Source: Callaeas wilsoni (Eukaryota > Chordata > Aves > Passeriformes > Callaeidae). Taken from it: a stretch of DNA of 64,000 bases. The stretch is from the NCBI GenBank assembly GCA_013398955.1, contig VWPU01017432.1:124001-188000 (forward strand). Reading direction: 5' to 3'. The position numbers and the translations under genes are program-made. Shown here one piece after another: positions 1-12,520 of the stretch. The notes under the pieces were generated by a model that had not been told where the DNA came from, ran no database searches, and was given only the letters and a program-made list of their open reading frames with translations. Position 1 is the first letter of the stretch. The number at the start of each line of letters is the position of its first letter.

Positions 1-635
1 TCTTGCATTAACTTTCAGTGTGCTTTAGATTCCTGCAGAGTAGGTAAAATTAGTGTTTCTATCCTTCTTTTATACGGAGGAAATTTAACAGATGCCCTTT
101 AAGCCTTTCTTTTTGAAGTCAATGAGAAATTTATATGGGGAAGTCTTGCAGGACGTTTTTTCTCAGGTGTTGCTCTACAAAAACTGTAAGGTGATGAGAA
201 AATAATCATGCAGAGGAATTGTACCAGATTCTCTTCACCGCAGAGCCACACAACTGCGTGTTGAAGTGTAAGGAGGCTGCAGCAAAAGAGTGGGCAACTG
301 GCTGCAGTTGAAAGATGACACTGACTTTCCAAGAAATAATGCTCTTAGGCCTTTTGGAACTGTTCGTGGAACCAACTGATGTTTCCTTATTGAATAGGAA
401 CGATTCTTGCAAGTTCTCCATCAGCACTGTGTCTGGGCAACACAAAGAATTAGCAGGAATATGACCTTTCTGTTCATGGTTGTATGTTCTTGATCATTAT
501 ATTACTAGTATTGCCTTTTTTCTTTATAGATATATTTGATCTCCAGATTATTTATTTTCATTCAAGTTGCTGGCTTAAAAGGTAACGACAATAGATTTGA
601 AATGGATACTTTCAGTAAATATATTTTTATTTCAG
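1..635 (+). other. DYNC2H1: 3' part of an upstream DYNC2H1 intron
   Basis: AT-rich sequence ending in a pyrimidine-rich stretch and TTTCAG at 630-635, the acceptor of the first exon seen here. I find no exon or recognisable repeat in it. The preceding exons lie outside the window. Confidence 0.75.
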
Positions 636-725
636 TGTCCTGTCACATGGCAAAACAAGTGGGAAGGTCCAGAAGATCCTTTGCAGTATCTTAGAAGTCT
701 TGTAGCTCGAGCACTTGCTATACAG
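636..725 (+). CDS. DYNC2H1: DYNC2H1 exon, fifth from the end (cytoplasmic dynein-2 heavy chain, C-terminal region)
   Basis: This 90-nt exon encodes exactly 30 codons (phase 0 at both ends) and contains WEGPEDPLQYLRSLVARAL, which I recognise as part of the dynein-2 heavy chain C-terminal domain. It is flanked by TTTCAG and GTAATT. DYNC2H1 is the force-generating AAA+ motor of the dynein-2 complex, which drives retrograde intraflagellar transport from tip to base of cilia. The six AAA modules, stalk and microtubule-binding domain are upstream and not in the window; only the final C-terminal domain is here. In people, loss of function causes skeletal ciliopathies (short-rib thoracic dysplasia). 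The family assignment rests on remembered similarity over all five exons joined, with the reading frame kept throughout, so I am confident of it. Confidence 0.95.
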
Positions 726-3700
726 GTAATTTTAAAGAGTCATTTACCTCAGTGTGCTGGTGTTCGGTGACACCGTATATTATGTAAATTCCACTACAGT
801 AGACCTTTATGAACACAGGTCCCAAAGAGTTTAGATGTGGGAAAAGGTGTATAAAAACCTAAAGATCAAAGAGTAATGTGATAATATTGTTAGTTACTTC
901 ACGGTAGTTTTACATCTTAGTCATTAGTCTTTATGGTGAACTGTGGGGAAAAAAGACTCATTTTATCCAGATGAAATTTTGTATCTAAGTCAAGATACAC
1001 TCATTAATCTGGTAGAGAGATGCCTATCAAGACATAAGTGAAGCATGTCTAATGAAGGTGATGTAGAAATTCATAGATGAATAGTCTTTGAAGAAAATAA
1101 TGAAAAGATCTGCATTCTCCAGGTTTACAAGGGGCCATAAGAGAAGGTGCTGAGCCTGACAACAGCTGTGTCTATCCACAGTCTGACAGTTAAGAGGGTA
1201 ATTTTTAGTTAAGGTAAATCTGTATATACTTTGATTGACAGAAGTGATGTATTTAAGATAATATGCAGACAAATAAAAGTAGTTTATGTAAATTAATTAA
1301 TATTTAAGGAAACAGATTCCTTATCTATGTTGGATACATAGAGAGAAAACTGTGAAAACTTTCAAGAGAGGAAGACTACTTTAGGAAGGACAGATCTTTG
1401 TTACCTCCAGACAATAAATAGAAAGCTCTTGGTTCTGATCTTGATTAACACATCTTGTCCAATGGGATACCAAGATTTCCATCAATATTAATGTTGACTG
1501 TCAGATTCAGAAGAAAGATTTGAGGGGCATGTGACTTCTAGGCATTACTTTTTCTAAAGAAACTGTCAAATAGATGTTTCCAAAGTATTAGTAAGATTCT
1601 TATTATGCAAACAATTTCTTTTGGCTAATACTTATTTTTTTCTTTATCCTTTCCTTCAAAAAAGGCTTAAAGTATAAACCAGAAAAAAATATACATATGT
1701 ATAGCAATAAGTGATAATGCATGTTCAAATGTTTTTTGGTCATACAACTGGAGTTGAACTTAGTCCCATCTGTCTTTTTGCTGACTATTATAGCCTTCAG
1801 TATTTAAAAAACATTATTTGTGGTTAGTCAGCATGTTTGTAAGCTTCAAGAGTACTTTACTGTTTGCAACTTCTACTTCCATTTGGATGCGACCAAACTG
1901 CATGCAATTTTCCTTACTTACATGACTTATTTTTAATGGAAGTCTGAGATTAGAGTTCAAACTTCTATGTGGAGTGCACTTCCATACAAAATAATAATGC
2001 AGAGGTAACATGATTAAATTAGTGTTAATAGTAATAGATGATTTTCAACCACGCGTATTCCAGAAGATTTTATTTCCATATATTATTCCAGTCAGGTATT
2101 GACAAATGTGCTGCATTATATTTGCTCTATTACCATGATAGTAATCTTCCTTTCTCATTGCTCAAACTGCTGACAAAATGGTACATTTGGTTTAGTCATT
2201 TTTATTAAAGTTATTATGAAAGAATCATTTACAGTTTTTTAACAGTTATTTATTGTAAGAGAGAAAGAAAGATTATTAAGGCATAGCTTTACAGTAGATA
2301 CTTAACTGTGTCCATAAGCAGTAAATTATGTTAAATTTTTTATTAGTGATAACAGCTGCTGGTTGTCTCATTTTGTTTCTTTATTGTCAAATATGTAATA
2401 TAGTTGTGTTTGGAGCAATTCTTAGTAATACAGTATCAGTCTGTTTTGCATCTCAAGCTTCTAGTCAAATCACATCTGAAATACAATTTCTGTATTTCTA
2501 TGTTGTATATTATTAGAAAAATGTTGATTATTTCTAATTACGCATTTCAGTTGAATCATCTTTTTCCTTAAATGTGATTCCAAATCATGATTGTGCCCAT
2601 TACACCTTTCTGATTAGTCGATCATTTTGTAATTAACTTTTCCTTTTTGTGACTTTTCATTATTGATTTTATAAATATAATTAATCATTAGTTAATTCTA
2701 GGTTTAGTATTCAGAAATTCAATAAAGGCTTCAATAAAGATATGTCATACTATGAAAATTATCTTCAGATTTATATTTCAATAAATGCCATATTTTGGAT
2801 TAGTTTAGTTTTATATGACCAACTTTATAAGCTTTTTTTTATAGTTACTCTTATTTCCCTCTGTTTCATTGACTGTAAGATATTGATTTATATTTTACTG
2901 TTTGAGACAGGTTTGATTTAGGCATTTTTAAGAGGAAATAGGAGACATTGGAAGATCAAAGTTGTACTGAAGGATTACATTTACTAAGGATGCAGTAAGT
3001 CTCTACCTAGGTTATTAGTTAAAGGCTGCCTTGTCAAGAGGTTTGCTGCCACTGCAGAAAACAATAAAAGCAACTGCAACAAGCATTTAATGGGGATGGG
3101 GAGGAACACAAAATATAGGCCAGATGGTAAAATATTTATAGCAGAATTTATAGAAGTGTAAACATGTTCTGAGAGCATTACACAACAGGCAGAAAAACAA
3201 CAGGTGTTGCATTTTTCAGGTCTGCATTCGCTCAGTAAAAAGCAAAATAATAAAAAAGAAAACTGCTTATTGATAAGTGAGAAGAAAATTGTATATGCAA
3301 AATTCAGTAGAGGCATGTATTGCTGTGTACTATGTTATAGTGATAAACCTGATGTAAATAGGTGATTTCTTCCCAGGTGAAAATTCTGATATTTATATGG
3401 TAGCTTTCGCTTTAAATTGAAACAAAAGTCGTGTATTGAACGTTCTTCTAAGATGGAGTTCTGAAAACTTTCAGTTGGCAGTGCTGACATTGAACTTTGT
3501 AATACTGTGTTTCAGCTTGTCTGTCTACAGTGATATATATGCTACCAACATTAAGATAGGAAATGTATGAATCATCAGTGATCATTGTATAAGTTTTTAT
3601 TCTTGGTTCTTATACCGTCAGTTTCCTCATGATGGCTCCCTAAATGTTTTCTGTGGTTTCCCTCTCCCGTGGTTCATGATCACAGCCCAGCAGCAATAAT

Positions 3701-5660
3701 ACACATCAGCGTATAATGGTATTAAGTGCATCCCAGTCTCTAGATAAGTGTCTTCTCATGGCTATGGATACCAGCAGGAGACAAAGAGAGAGGAGACTCA
3801 GAACTGCATCTATTAAGAGGCAAAACAGCAGCCCAGGCAAATGTCAGCTGAATTGCAACCTTAAAAAATTGTTTCAGGTCAACAAATTGGAAATTGATTT
3901 TTGTTTCCACAATAACTATATAAAGAGCCTAATTTCACTTTTTCAAAAAAGAACCCCAAACCCTTCTTATTCCAAAAAGACCTTCTATTTCATTCAACTG
4001 GTTTTATGTCATTTACAAAAACAGTTCTTCCTTTGGATGACTGTTTGGTTAGAGAGTTGCTAAAAGTCTTGCGGTGTACATTATGACCTCAGAATCATAA
4101 GCACCAGTTTCAGAGTTGTAATCAAGGAAATGTTTATGAATACTAGAAGTTTTTAGTTGCATAATTTATGAAAGGTTTTGTTGAAATCGTGCATTTATCT
4201 ATAAAGTACTCCTAGTATATAAGGAAGTTAAATTTCATATTTTTCCAAGAGATTTATATTTATCTTCTGACATGCTGTTCTCTTGTCCCTTCCCATCCTG
4301 AGTAAAATCTAAGGTAGTAATATTTAACTTCAATACCAGTTTGATCACCTAGTATAAGATTTTTATTATTTTAATGGTATTCTACTATTTAAGGAAGAAT
4401 GATTTTGTTCCTATTTTGGAACCCTACTCCTCTCTTTCAACAATTAGGTCCCCAGAAAGGTGGATTGGACGCCCAAGGTATATGAGGTTTCAACTCTTAG
4501 AAATTGGCTGCTGAATATACTAGAAAACCTTCTGGGAATAGAAAACCCAGGATTCCTCCTTCACACCCCAGGCATCTAGGCAGAGATACTAAATTTTCAT
4601 TCACTGATAACAGGCAGAAAGTCTACTCTTAGGAAACCAAGGGAATCAAGTCCTCTCAATTTTCACCAGGTTAAAGAACTCATAATAAATCTCGTACAAA
4701 TCTAGAACTGTCATGCTCAGTCCCCCTATTCATCCACTTGGGCACTCCATAATAAGGCCTATCCCAATTCAAGTAATCACACTTAGTTTCCAGAGTGTTT
4801 TCCAGTACATTGCCTTAGCAGAGTTTGCAGCGGGGGCAATAGCTTAATGGTTTGTCTTTTACAGTTTTAGGAGAGGCTGATTCAGATGGATTAGTTTGGC
4901 TGGTTCCCCACATTGTCATTGTTCCTCTCATGGCTCTCTGTTTGAACAACTGTTGCCTAGGTATCTGTACAGTGCAGAATACTCCAGATTTAGTATTCTA
5001 ATATTGAAGCACAAAAATTCATAAAAGAAATGTGTTTTAAATCCACCCATTCCATTATTTTAGTTCAAATTTCCACATTATTCTGAAGAATTAGCATTTT
5101 TCTGCTGCTTTTCTTGGCTTCTACTCTTCAGCTGTCATGAATATCAAAACAAAAATACAACTGCAGCCTAACATTATCTGCTAAGGAACTGATCCTTAAT
5201 TGGCTCCCTCAGTTCTTACCATGTTGCAGCATCATTTCACTTCGTTCCAGAATTATCAGCCAGGATATGTCTTTTAAGATCTTATATCTAATTGATAACT
5301 GCTTGGTAAAAATTGGAAATTTGCAAATACCACTAAAAAAGTATGTTTTGTTTGTCTCCAATAGTCAAATTTGAAGCTCTTAGCAGCTGTTTTATCATGT
5401 CCCTTTTAATCACTCTCTCAGTGAGATTGCATTGGTGAAGTAATGGCTGATACAGAGTAGTAGTGCTTTGTAAAGATGCACCATCCAAACAAGGGACCAA
5501 GCAGAACGTGAGGGGAAAGTTTTGGACATGGACGGGTAATAGGAGTTGTCCACTGAAATAAGATCTAGTATCCAAGGAAATGAAAGCAAAAGCTGAAGCT
5601 TTTTTTCTGCTCAAAGAGCTTATCAACTCTTGTCACTTACAGAAAGCTGTGTTCATGCAT

Positions 5661-5768
5661 TGATACAGTTTCCCTTCCAGGCTCTTCACGATCTTTGCAG
5701 CCCTCCTTGGGACATTCTCTAATAACTTAATATCTTTCATATATTGTGATGCCCAAAACTGAACACCA
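5661..5768 (-). mobile_element. CR1 LINE fragment
   Basis: The plus strand reads as the complement of a CR1 3' segment. It shares the stretch from the CTTCCAGGCTCTTCACGATC region through CTCTAATAACTT with the better-preserved CR1 at 44381-44452. It also carries the phrase about 40 bases further on that is typical of this CR1 subgroup (TATTGTGATGCCCAAAACTG). Both ends fade into unrecognised sequence, so it is an old truncated copy. Confidence 0.7.
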
Positions 5769-7465
5769 CTTTTTTTTGGTAGTGAAATGTTTGTTTTCCT
5801 CCAAAATACAGTGGGTTTTAACACTAAATCTGCAAACTCTGCGATTTCAAATGTAAATAATTTCAGTCGCCAGTGAGCAAGACTCATGTCAAGTTTTGGA
5901 AAAACATTATGCCTTTTGCACAAAAAACAGTTGCACAAAAAAACTGGAAAAACAATTTTTGAAAAGCAGCATTGGCAAAGGGAAAATGTCGCTACCTGCA
6001 TTTCTTTTGGTTTCGTTGTGAGCTGTTGAAGCTTATTCCCGGTGAGGGTTAGGTGCTCTGTTAAACTGAGGCATCCACAAGTTTTCAATAAACATCAGGC
6101 TTAACTGTTGTGAAAAGTAATTTGTTTCAACAGAATTCAACTGCAGTTCATTAAACTCTTGAAATTCTAAGCATGTTTTGTGAGAATGGCTGTTTTGTTG
6201 AAATTATGAAATACTACCTTGTAAGCAGAACTTTGAGAAGCACGTCTTATCATACCACTAACCAATTATTCAGCTCTTTGATTATAAAATATTTATTGCA
6301 GGAGATAATTACTCATAAAAATACTTCTGTATGCATCGAATAAAAGAAGAAAAACCCAGGTCATTTTCTCTACAAACATTGTGTCTCTGAGAAATTACCA
6401 TATTTTAAAGAAAATTATCTTTTTTCCTAACCTAGGTTTAAATTTTTAAAAAAATAGATTTATTATCCTGTATTTCTTCTATAGATGCAAGATAGTATTT
6501 ATATACTTAGTAAATTACAATAGGCTGTACTATATATTATGTAAGATTTAAAGCTGTAGTTGATATAGTTTATTTAAACTAATAAAATAATAATCTTTCA
6601 TTGATTTTTCTCTTTAAGCTGCAAGATACATTTTCACAATACAAGAAAAAATCTGAAACAGTGCAGTGATAAAATATTAATCAATTTTATGCATTTAGTC
6701 TGTCAAAATTAAAAGTGTAGATTGCCCTGTTTCTAATAACTTGTTTTTCACTATATCTCCTTCATCATGGACAGAGCTGTCTGCAAAAGAGAAAGCAGAG
6801 TAAAATGGATAGTCTTGTCTGACAAAAGCTCAAGCAAAAAAGGTTAATTTTAGTACAAGTGGTGGAAAACGATGTTCTTTTCATTCACATATGAAAATGA
6901 GTCCTTATGTTATTCTGTCAAAGACTGGTAATTTTAAATTCCATCCATTAATAAATGAGAAGGCTGCGGCACATGCTAATGCACCAATTTGTAGGTTCAT
7001 CCCATCAATCTGCTTTGCTTTTTCTAGACAACTTAGAATAGGAGAGAAGTTTGGGTTGGAAGGGATGTTAAAAAACATCTCATTCCAACCCCCTGGCATA
7101 GGCAGGGACACCTTCCACTAGATCAGGTTGCTCAGAACCCCATCCAACCTGGCCTTGAGCACTTCCAGGAATGGAGCAGTCACAACTTCTCTAAACAACC
7201 TGTTGCAATATCTTACCCACCCTCAGGGGAAAGAATTTCTTCCCTAACATCTGATCTAAATCTATCCCCTCTCAGTTTTAAGCCATTCACCCTTGTCCTG
7301 TCACTACATGCCCTTGTAAATAGTCTCTTTCCATCTTTCTTGTAGGCCTCCCAAGGCACTACTAGCAGGTTGCAGTTAGGTCAACCTGAAACCTTCTCTT
7401 TTCCAGACTGAACAATCCCAACTCTCTCAGCCTTTCCTCATAGGAGAGGTTCTCCATCCCTCTGA

Positions 7466-7981
7466 TCATCCTGGTGTCCCTCCTCTGTACTGACTCCAAC
7501 AGGTCCATGTCCTGCCTGCACTGGGACCCCAGCGCTGGATGCAGCCCTGCAGGTGGGGTCTCAGCAGAGCAGAGCAGAGGGGCAGAATCCCCTCCCTGGC
7601 CCTGCTGCCCACGCTGCTTTGGATGCAGCCCAGGGCACCATTGGCTTTCTGGGCTGTCAGTGCAGATTGACAGCTCCTGTCCAGCACCATCCACCAGCAC
7701 CCCCAAGTCCTTCTGAGCAGGGCTGCTCTCCATCTGGTCATCTCCAGCCTGTGTTGATACCAGGGATTGCCCTGACCCAGGTGCAGCACTTTGTAGTTGG
7801 CCTTGTTAAACCTCAACAGATTCCAAGGGCCCCAGTTCTCAAGCTTGCCCAGGTCCCTCTGGATGGGATCTTGTCCTTTAGATGTGTCAACAGCACTACT
7901 CTGTTTGGTGTCATCTGCAAACTTGATGAGGGTGCACTTGATCCCTTTATCTATGTCATTAGTAACAATACTAATTAACAC
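7466..7981 (-). pseudogene. CR1 reverse-transcriptase remnant
   Basis: A 171-codon stretch on the minus strand inside the CR1 copy. The sequence LIKFADDTK near its start carries the FADD form of the reverse-transcriptase catalytic motif (codons at 7910-7921), followed by the downstream LGKLENW and LHLG blocks of the CR1 ORF2 polymerase. The upstream polymerase motifs lie in other frames or are missing, and the C-terminal part runs in a different frame (7362-7733), so frameshifts have broken it. It is a dead fragment, with no sign that it serves the host. Confidence 0.8.
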
Positions 7982-8052
7982 TGGTTCCAGTATGGACTCC
8001 TAGGGGACACCACTTATCACTGATGTTCATTGGGATTCTGAGTCATTGATCA

Positions 8053-8066
8053 CCACCCTCTGGTGG
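8053..8066 (-). promoter_or_regulatory. CTCF-like motif inside CR1
   Basis: The minus strand reads CCACCAGAGGGTGG, which fits the CTCF core CCASYAGRKGGCRS at 13 of 14 positions (T for C at position 12). Motif match only; occupancy cannot be judged from sequence. Confidence 0.35.
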
Positions 8067-9924
8067 TGAACCAATTTCTTATCCATCTCACAATCTACCC
8101 ATCAAATCCATCTCTCTCCAGTTTAGAGAGAAGGATATTGTGAGGGACCGTGTCAAGTCTTTACAGAAATTCAGGTAGATGGCTCATAAATCCAGATCTG
8201 TAGCTCTTCTCATGTCCGCTGATGTAGTCACTCCATCATAAAAGGCCACTTGGTTGGTCAGGCAGGACTTGCCCTTGGTTACAATAACTTGCTGTTCTGA
8301 TCACCACTATATTGACAGAAATATTGTCTACTAATAGTAAGCAATCTATTCAAAATCCTTTATTGTTTTATTTATAATTCTGATTTCATAGTTAGAAGTG
8401 CATACATAGAAATAAATTACTTAGAGTAATAAGACAGCTTTGGAACTAAAAAGTAGTATGATTGTGGCTCTGTTTTAACTCATAGATGGTTTGCTGGGAA
8501 CTGGGTTGGTGTAACAGTTTGCAAAAGATTTCATCTCTTGTTTTGAGATTTTGTCAAAATCAATGGTAACATGCTGTAACTGTTTCTCAAATAGCATTTC
8601 CAGATATATATTTTAAAAATAAGCTCATTTTTTTACTAGAAACATGTTTCCATTCCACAAGTGAGCACCATCCCTAATTAGCAATCTTTTTGGCATTTCT
8701 TTGGGGGAAGGCAGAAATGTAGCTGCATATTGACCTATCTTTCTCTCTTTGAAGGAGATGCCATATAAAAAAATTTGAAATTATAACAGAGTTTCATATT
8801 GTGTTCCTCTGCAAATATATAAAAAAATATTTAAAATTTCGGAGCCTTTTAAGTTTCAAATTTAGCTTGTGAATGAAAAGAGTCATAAGAATGGTTCTTG
8901 ACTAAATCCTTCTTTATCTATTGTGTGTACAGTAGTTTTATTCTTGGGAATTCACAGTCAAATAAAGCAATCAGTGCAGGATGCAAGTGCGCTCAGCAAT
9001 TCTGTAAACAGATATGAGTGCATTTTAAAAATGAAGTTAACAGAAAGGCATTCAGATTTGGGGTTTTGTTCATTGTTGGATTTTTTTCTTAGTAGAGTTC
9101 TTTTTGCTGTGGTCTTTGTCTCTGAATGTTCAGCAAGGTACATAATTGAAGAAAAAGAAAGCAAACCTCGAGTCAAAGTAGAAGAGTTTTTAAGAGTGAT
9201 GGGAAGCTTAGATCCCTATTTAAGGCATGTAAGTGATGCTTAAAGGCAGGAAGGATAAATATCCTCCTGCTCTATAATGTTTCCCGGTGTGTTCAGCTGA
9301 GTGCTATAAATAGCAACTAAATTAGAATGTGTGCCCCTACATGGAGGACAATGTGCAAAAGCATATTGATATATTTGTACTGGTAATTCCACGTAGTCAC
9401 TCTGAACTAAGAGAGTTCTGATCCAATGAGAAATCTGTTCTCTACATCTGAACTTGAGTTTCAAAATTCCTGTCAGATTTCTACTGTTGCACAGTGTTGT
9501 ACGTGCTTTTCCTTATACATACAGTGCATTTTCTTACAGGTTCTCTATCATTAACGTTTTCAGTATTATTTCTAGTATTTCGTTATCCCATGCGATAAAT
9601 TAAGCAAGTGAAATTTCCTATATATCAGGCAAAATGCAGTAAATAATTTAGAGCTAAACCAAATATTGTTCATTCTTCAGATATGTAGATTAAAAAGCTA
9701 TGAAAAATATTTATTCTGTCATATGTATTCCTGTATTTTATTACACTGAGAAAGTATAAAGTAATGATTTGAATATATCAACAGAAGAATCCATCAAATA
9801 AAAAACACATTAAGATATTACTAGAATAATAAAACTGAAACCGATATGTGTATCCAAAGAGACCACAGAAATGCAAAAGTCCTAATGACCTACTAAAGGT
9901 CAAAGGGAGTTGTTATTTCTTCTA

Positions 9925-10130
9925 CACTTTTGAGGCCACATCTGAAACACTTCTCCAGTTTTTGGCTGCGAAGTTGAAAAACATTACCCAGATTGTCCAG
10001 AGAGGGTTGTGGAAATACACAGTTTGTGGAGGTATCTTTGGAGATACACAGAACTAGAGTAGACAGTGCCCTGAGCAACCTAAATTCATATTGAATTTGG
10101 CACTACTCTGAATTGCAATTGGATTGGATG
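9925..10130 (+). mobile_element. CR1 LINE fragment with internal deletion
   Basis: The stretch from TTTTGAGGCCACATCTG through the CAGAGAGGGTTGTGGA block and on to CCTGAGCAACCT follows the order of a CR1 3' region on the plus strand. The middle part is missing, and many substitutions suggest an old copy. Confidence 0.65.
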
Positions 10131-10732
10131 CCAAAATGTTTAATTTTATGAATAAGTTATTTCTATAATGGAAGTAATTTAGAAACTAAAGCCAATTATA
10201 GCAAAAAGAAAAAAAGAGAAAAGAAAAATTAATTTAAAAATATAACAAAAAATAAAGTGTGCTGTTTAACAAAATGTGCAATATTTTTTTCTTAAATTGC
10301 TCCCTAATGTAGGATTTTTTGGGTTGCTTCATGAGACCAGGTGGGAATGAAGATTTATGCCATGCTAATGCTCTTCAGCATTCTCTTAGCTCCCAAGTGT
10401 GACAGAACATCTGAAAGAGACCTACAGCTTTTATGATGAGCTGTTCTTTTAGGATTGGCCACAGCAAAACTTTCGGGTTCAGTAAAAAGTTTTACAAGCT
10501 TCAGAGAGCTGATGCACTGCACTTAAGCTATCTTTATGCTAACTGCCTTGGCTTTACAATGTAGGAGCAAACAACAGTCCATATCAGCTTACTGCACCAA
10601 TTAAAAAAAAACTTAATTATATCCTGTGCCTACACAAAGTTATCCTTTGTTAAACAAACTGTTTGCTAGTCTGAGCAGTAATCCCACGTTGGAGTGTTCT
10701 GTGTAATGGAGTGTAAGCAGCTTTAGCATGAG

Positions 10733-10770
10733 CTGGCACGGTGTGCCAGGATACCATGTCACAGACATGG
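10733..10770. repeat. Two adjacent short perfect hairpins
   Basis: CTGGCAC-GGT-GTGCCAG (10733-10749) is followed four bases later by CCATGTC-ACA-GACATGG (10754-10770). Each has a 7-bp perfect stem and a 3-nt loop. They lie in the large DYNC2H1 intron. No known RNA family is recognised. Confidence 0.6.
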
Positions 10771-12140
10771 CCATGACATCATTTTGTTCCTTTCTTTAAA
10801 TTGAGTTGGATCAGCCACTGTTTCCATTCTGTGATCTCTTTTTTTTCATGTAGAAAAAACAGATTTCCTTCTTTGCCTTTTAATTGTGGTATCTTTTGGA
10901 TATTTTGGGATATGGACCCCACAGCGTTAAACAATTTCTGATTAGCTTGCTTTAGTATGTTTGATTAACATTCTATACTTATCTGAGAGTTAGGTTAAGC
11001 CTCAATAGCTACTAATATAGTAGAGTTCTGTGACACAGGCATGGGTGAGAGATTTTCTCCCTACTTTGACAGCCTTAAGAGAGGATGTTAACAAAAAATA
11101 AATAACTAGTAAACAAGAGGGGAAAAAATGGAGAGAGACTGGTGACTGCTGTTCAAGGGGTCATTGTTTCAGAAGAGGAACAAGGACTGTGAGGGAGAGG
11201 CTTAATGGAAAATCCGTATCTCATGGGGTGTTACCAGGGAAAACGAGCCATAGCAAAGTAAGCAGTTCTCTGTTGACTCTCTTCATTGTAACATAGCCTT
11301 CAAGCTGGTACTGTGAAGCGAATTAACTGCAGTGCATCCCATCATTTCTAGTGGCTAATATATTGAGTGTTCTGTACCTCTGTTTAGTCACACCAGCACC
11401 ATCACAATATGGATTTCAGCGTCCCTGCTCCAGAGCTCCGCAAAAGACTGATGTAATCCTGGCTTTGTCTAAGTGTTACTGTAGGCAGTCTAGTCTGTCA
11501 TCTACAAACGAATATTGTATGCCACTGTTTTCCCTCCCCTGAAACTTATTTTTGAAGATGGGGAGTTGGTTCCACCAAGGAATAGTTCCAGTACTTAGAC
11601 TTCCTTACCCAGTTATACTCTGTTATGTAACTGCAAATGCAGTCTAGTGCTTGGTGACTGATATACTTGGGAAAGAAGAGACTAGAAGGCATGAAGCATA
11701 AGAGTATTGCCTAACTGGATTCTGTGTTTAGTGATCATATGGGAAATATCTGAAAGTAGGTATTTTTGGTGTACGTCAATCATGAACTTGTCGGTATGTT
11801 GCTACAGTTCTTATGCATCATTCTGATATCCATATTAAATGTAGGAAACAGAAATCCGAGGAAGTTCCTGTTCTGATAAAAAAAATGAACTAATACAGTA
11901 ACCAGAGTGAGCTCCCATTTGCTAATGTTTCTGCCAGGCGTACCTTACTGCGTATCTGCTTCTAGCACGTGGTTAGCCAGCATGCTGATGCTGAGGGAGC
12001 TGAACTGTCATGCTGTAACACTCTGCTGTTGTGTTACTGCTCAGACTTCCTCAACAAGCTGGGGTCTCTGAGGTGTAGCAAACTGAAATAAAGCTTTTAC
12101 AGGATTTTATTTAAAGCACTAGCCAGCAGTTTTGGGGACA

Positions 12141-12520
12141 GGAAAGGATAGGATAGGATAGGATAGGAAAGGAAAGGAAAGGAAAGGAAAGGAAAGGAAA
12201 GGAAAGGAAAGGAAAGGAAAGGAAAGGAAAGGAAAGGAAAGGAAAGGAAAGGAAAGGAAAGGAAAGGAAAGGAAAGGAAAGGAAAGNNNNNNNNNNNNNN
12301 NNNNNNNNNNNNNNNNNNNNNNNNNNNNNNNNNNNNNNNNNNNNNNNNNNNNNNNNNNNNNNNNNNNNNNNNNNNNNNNNNNNNNNNNNNNNNNNNNNNN
12401 NNNNNNNNNNNNNNNNNNNNNNNNNNNNNNNNNNNNNNNNNNNNNNNNNNNNNNNAAGGGAAGGGAAGGGAAGGGAAGGGAAGGGAAGGGAAGGGAAGGG
12501 AAGGGAAGGGAAGGGAAGGA
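12141..12520. repeat. Pentanucleotide purine array (GGATA/GGAAA then AAGGG) spanning an assembly gap
   Basis: The array opens with one GGAAA, then four GGATA units, and runs as near-perfect GGAAA units to 12286. A run of 169 N follows. The array resumes as perfect AAGGG units from 12456 to about 12518. The plus strand is all purine apart from the T of GGATA. True length is unknown because of the gap. It lies inside a DYNC2H1 intron. Confidence 0.95.
12287..12455. other. Assembly gap (169 N)
   Basis: An unbroken run of N placed inside the pentanucleotide array, almost certainly because reads could not span the repeat. The stated size may be an estimate. Confidence 0.99.

Larger units (their letters stand above)
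7031..8305 (-). mobile_element. CR1 LINE, 5'-truncated, about 1.3 kb
   Basis: The longest CR1 in the window, lying antisense to DYNC2H1. The low-coordinate end is the 3' end of the element (complement of TTTGGGTTGGAAGGGA and of the block with CAGGGACACCTTCCACTAGA). The copy extends upstream into the reverse-transcriptase coding region and stops near 8305. CR1 is the main avian non-LTR retrotransposon, and copies are usually 5'-truncated like this one. The reading frame is broken, so it cannot move on its own. A CTCF-like motif lies inside it at 8053-8066. Confidence 0.92.
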
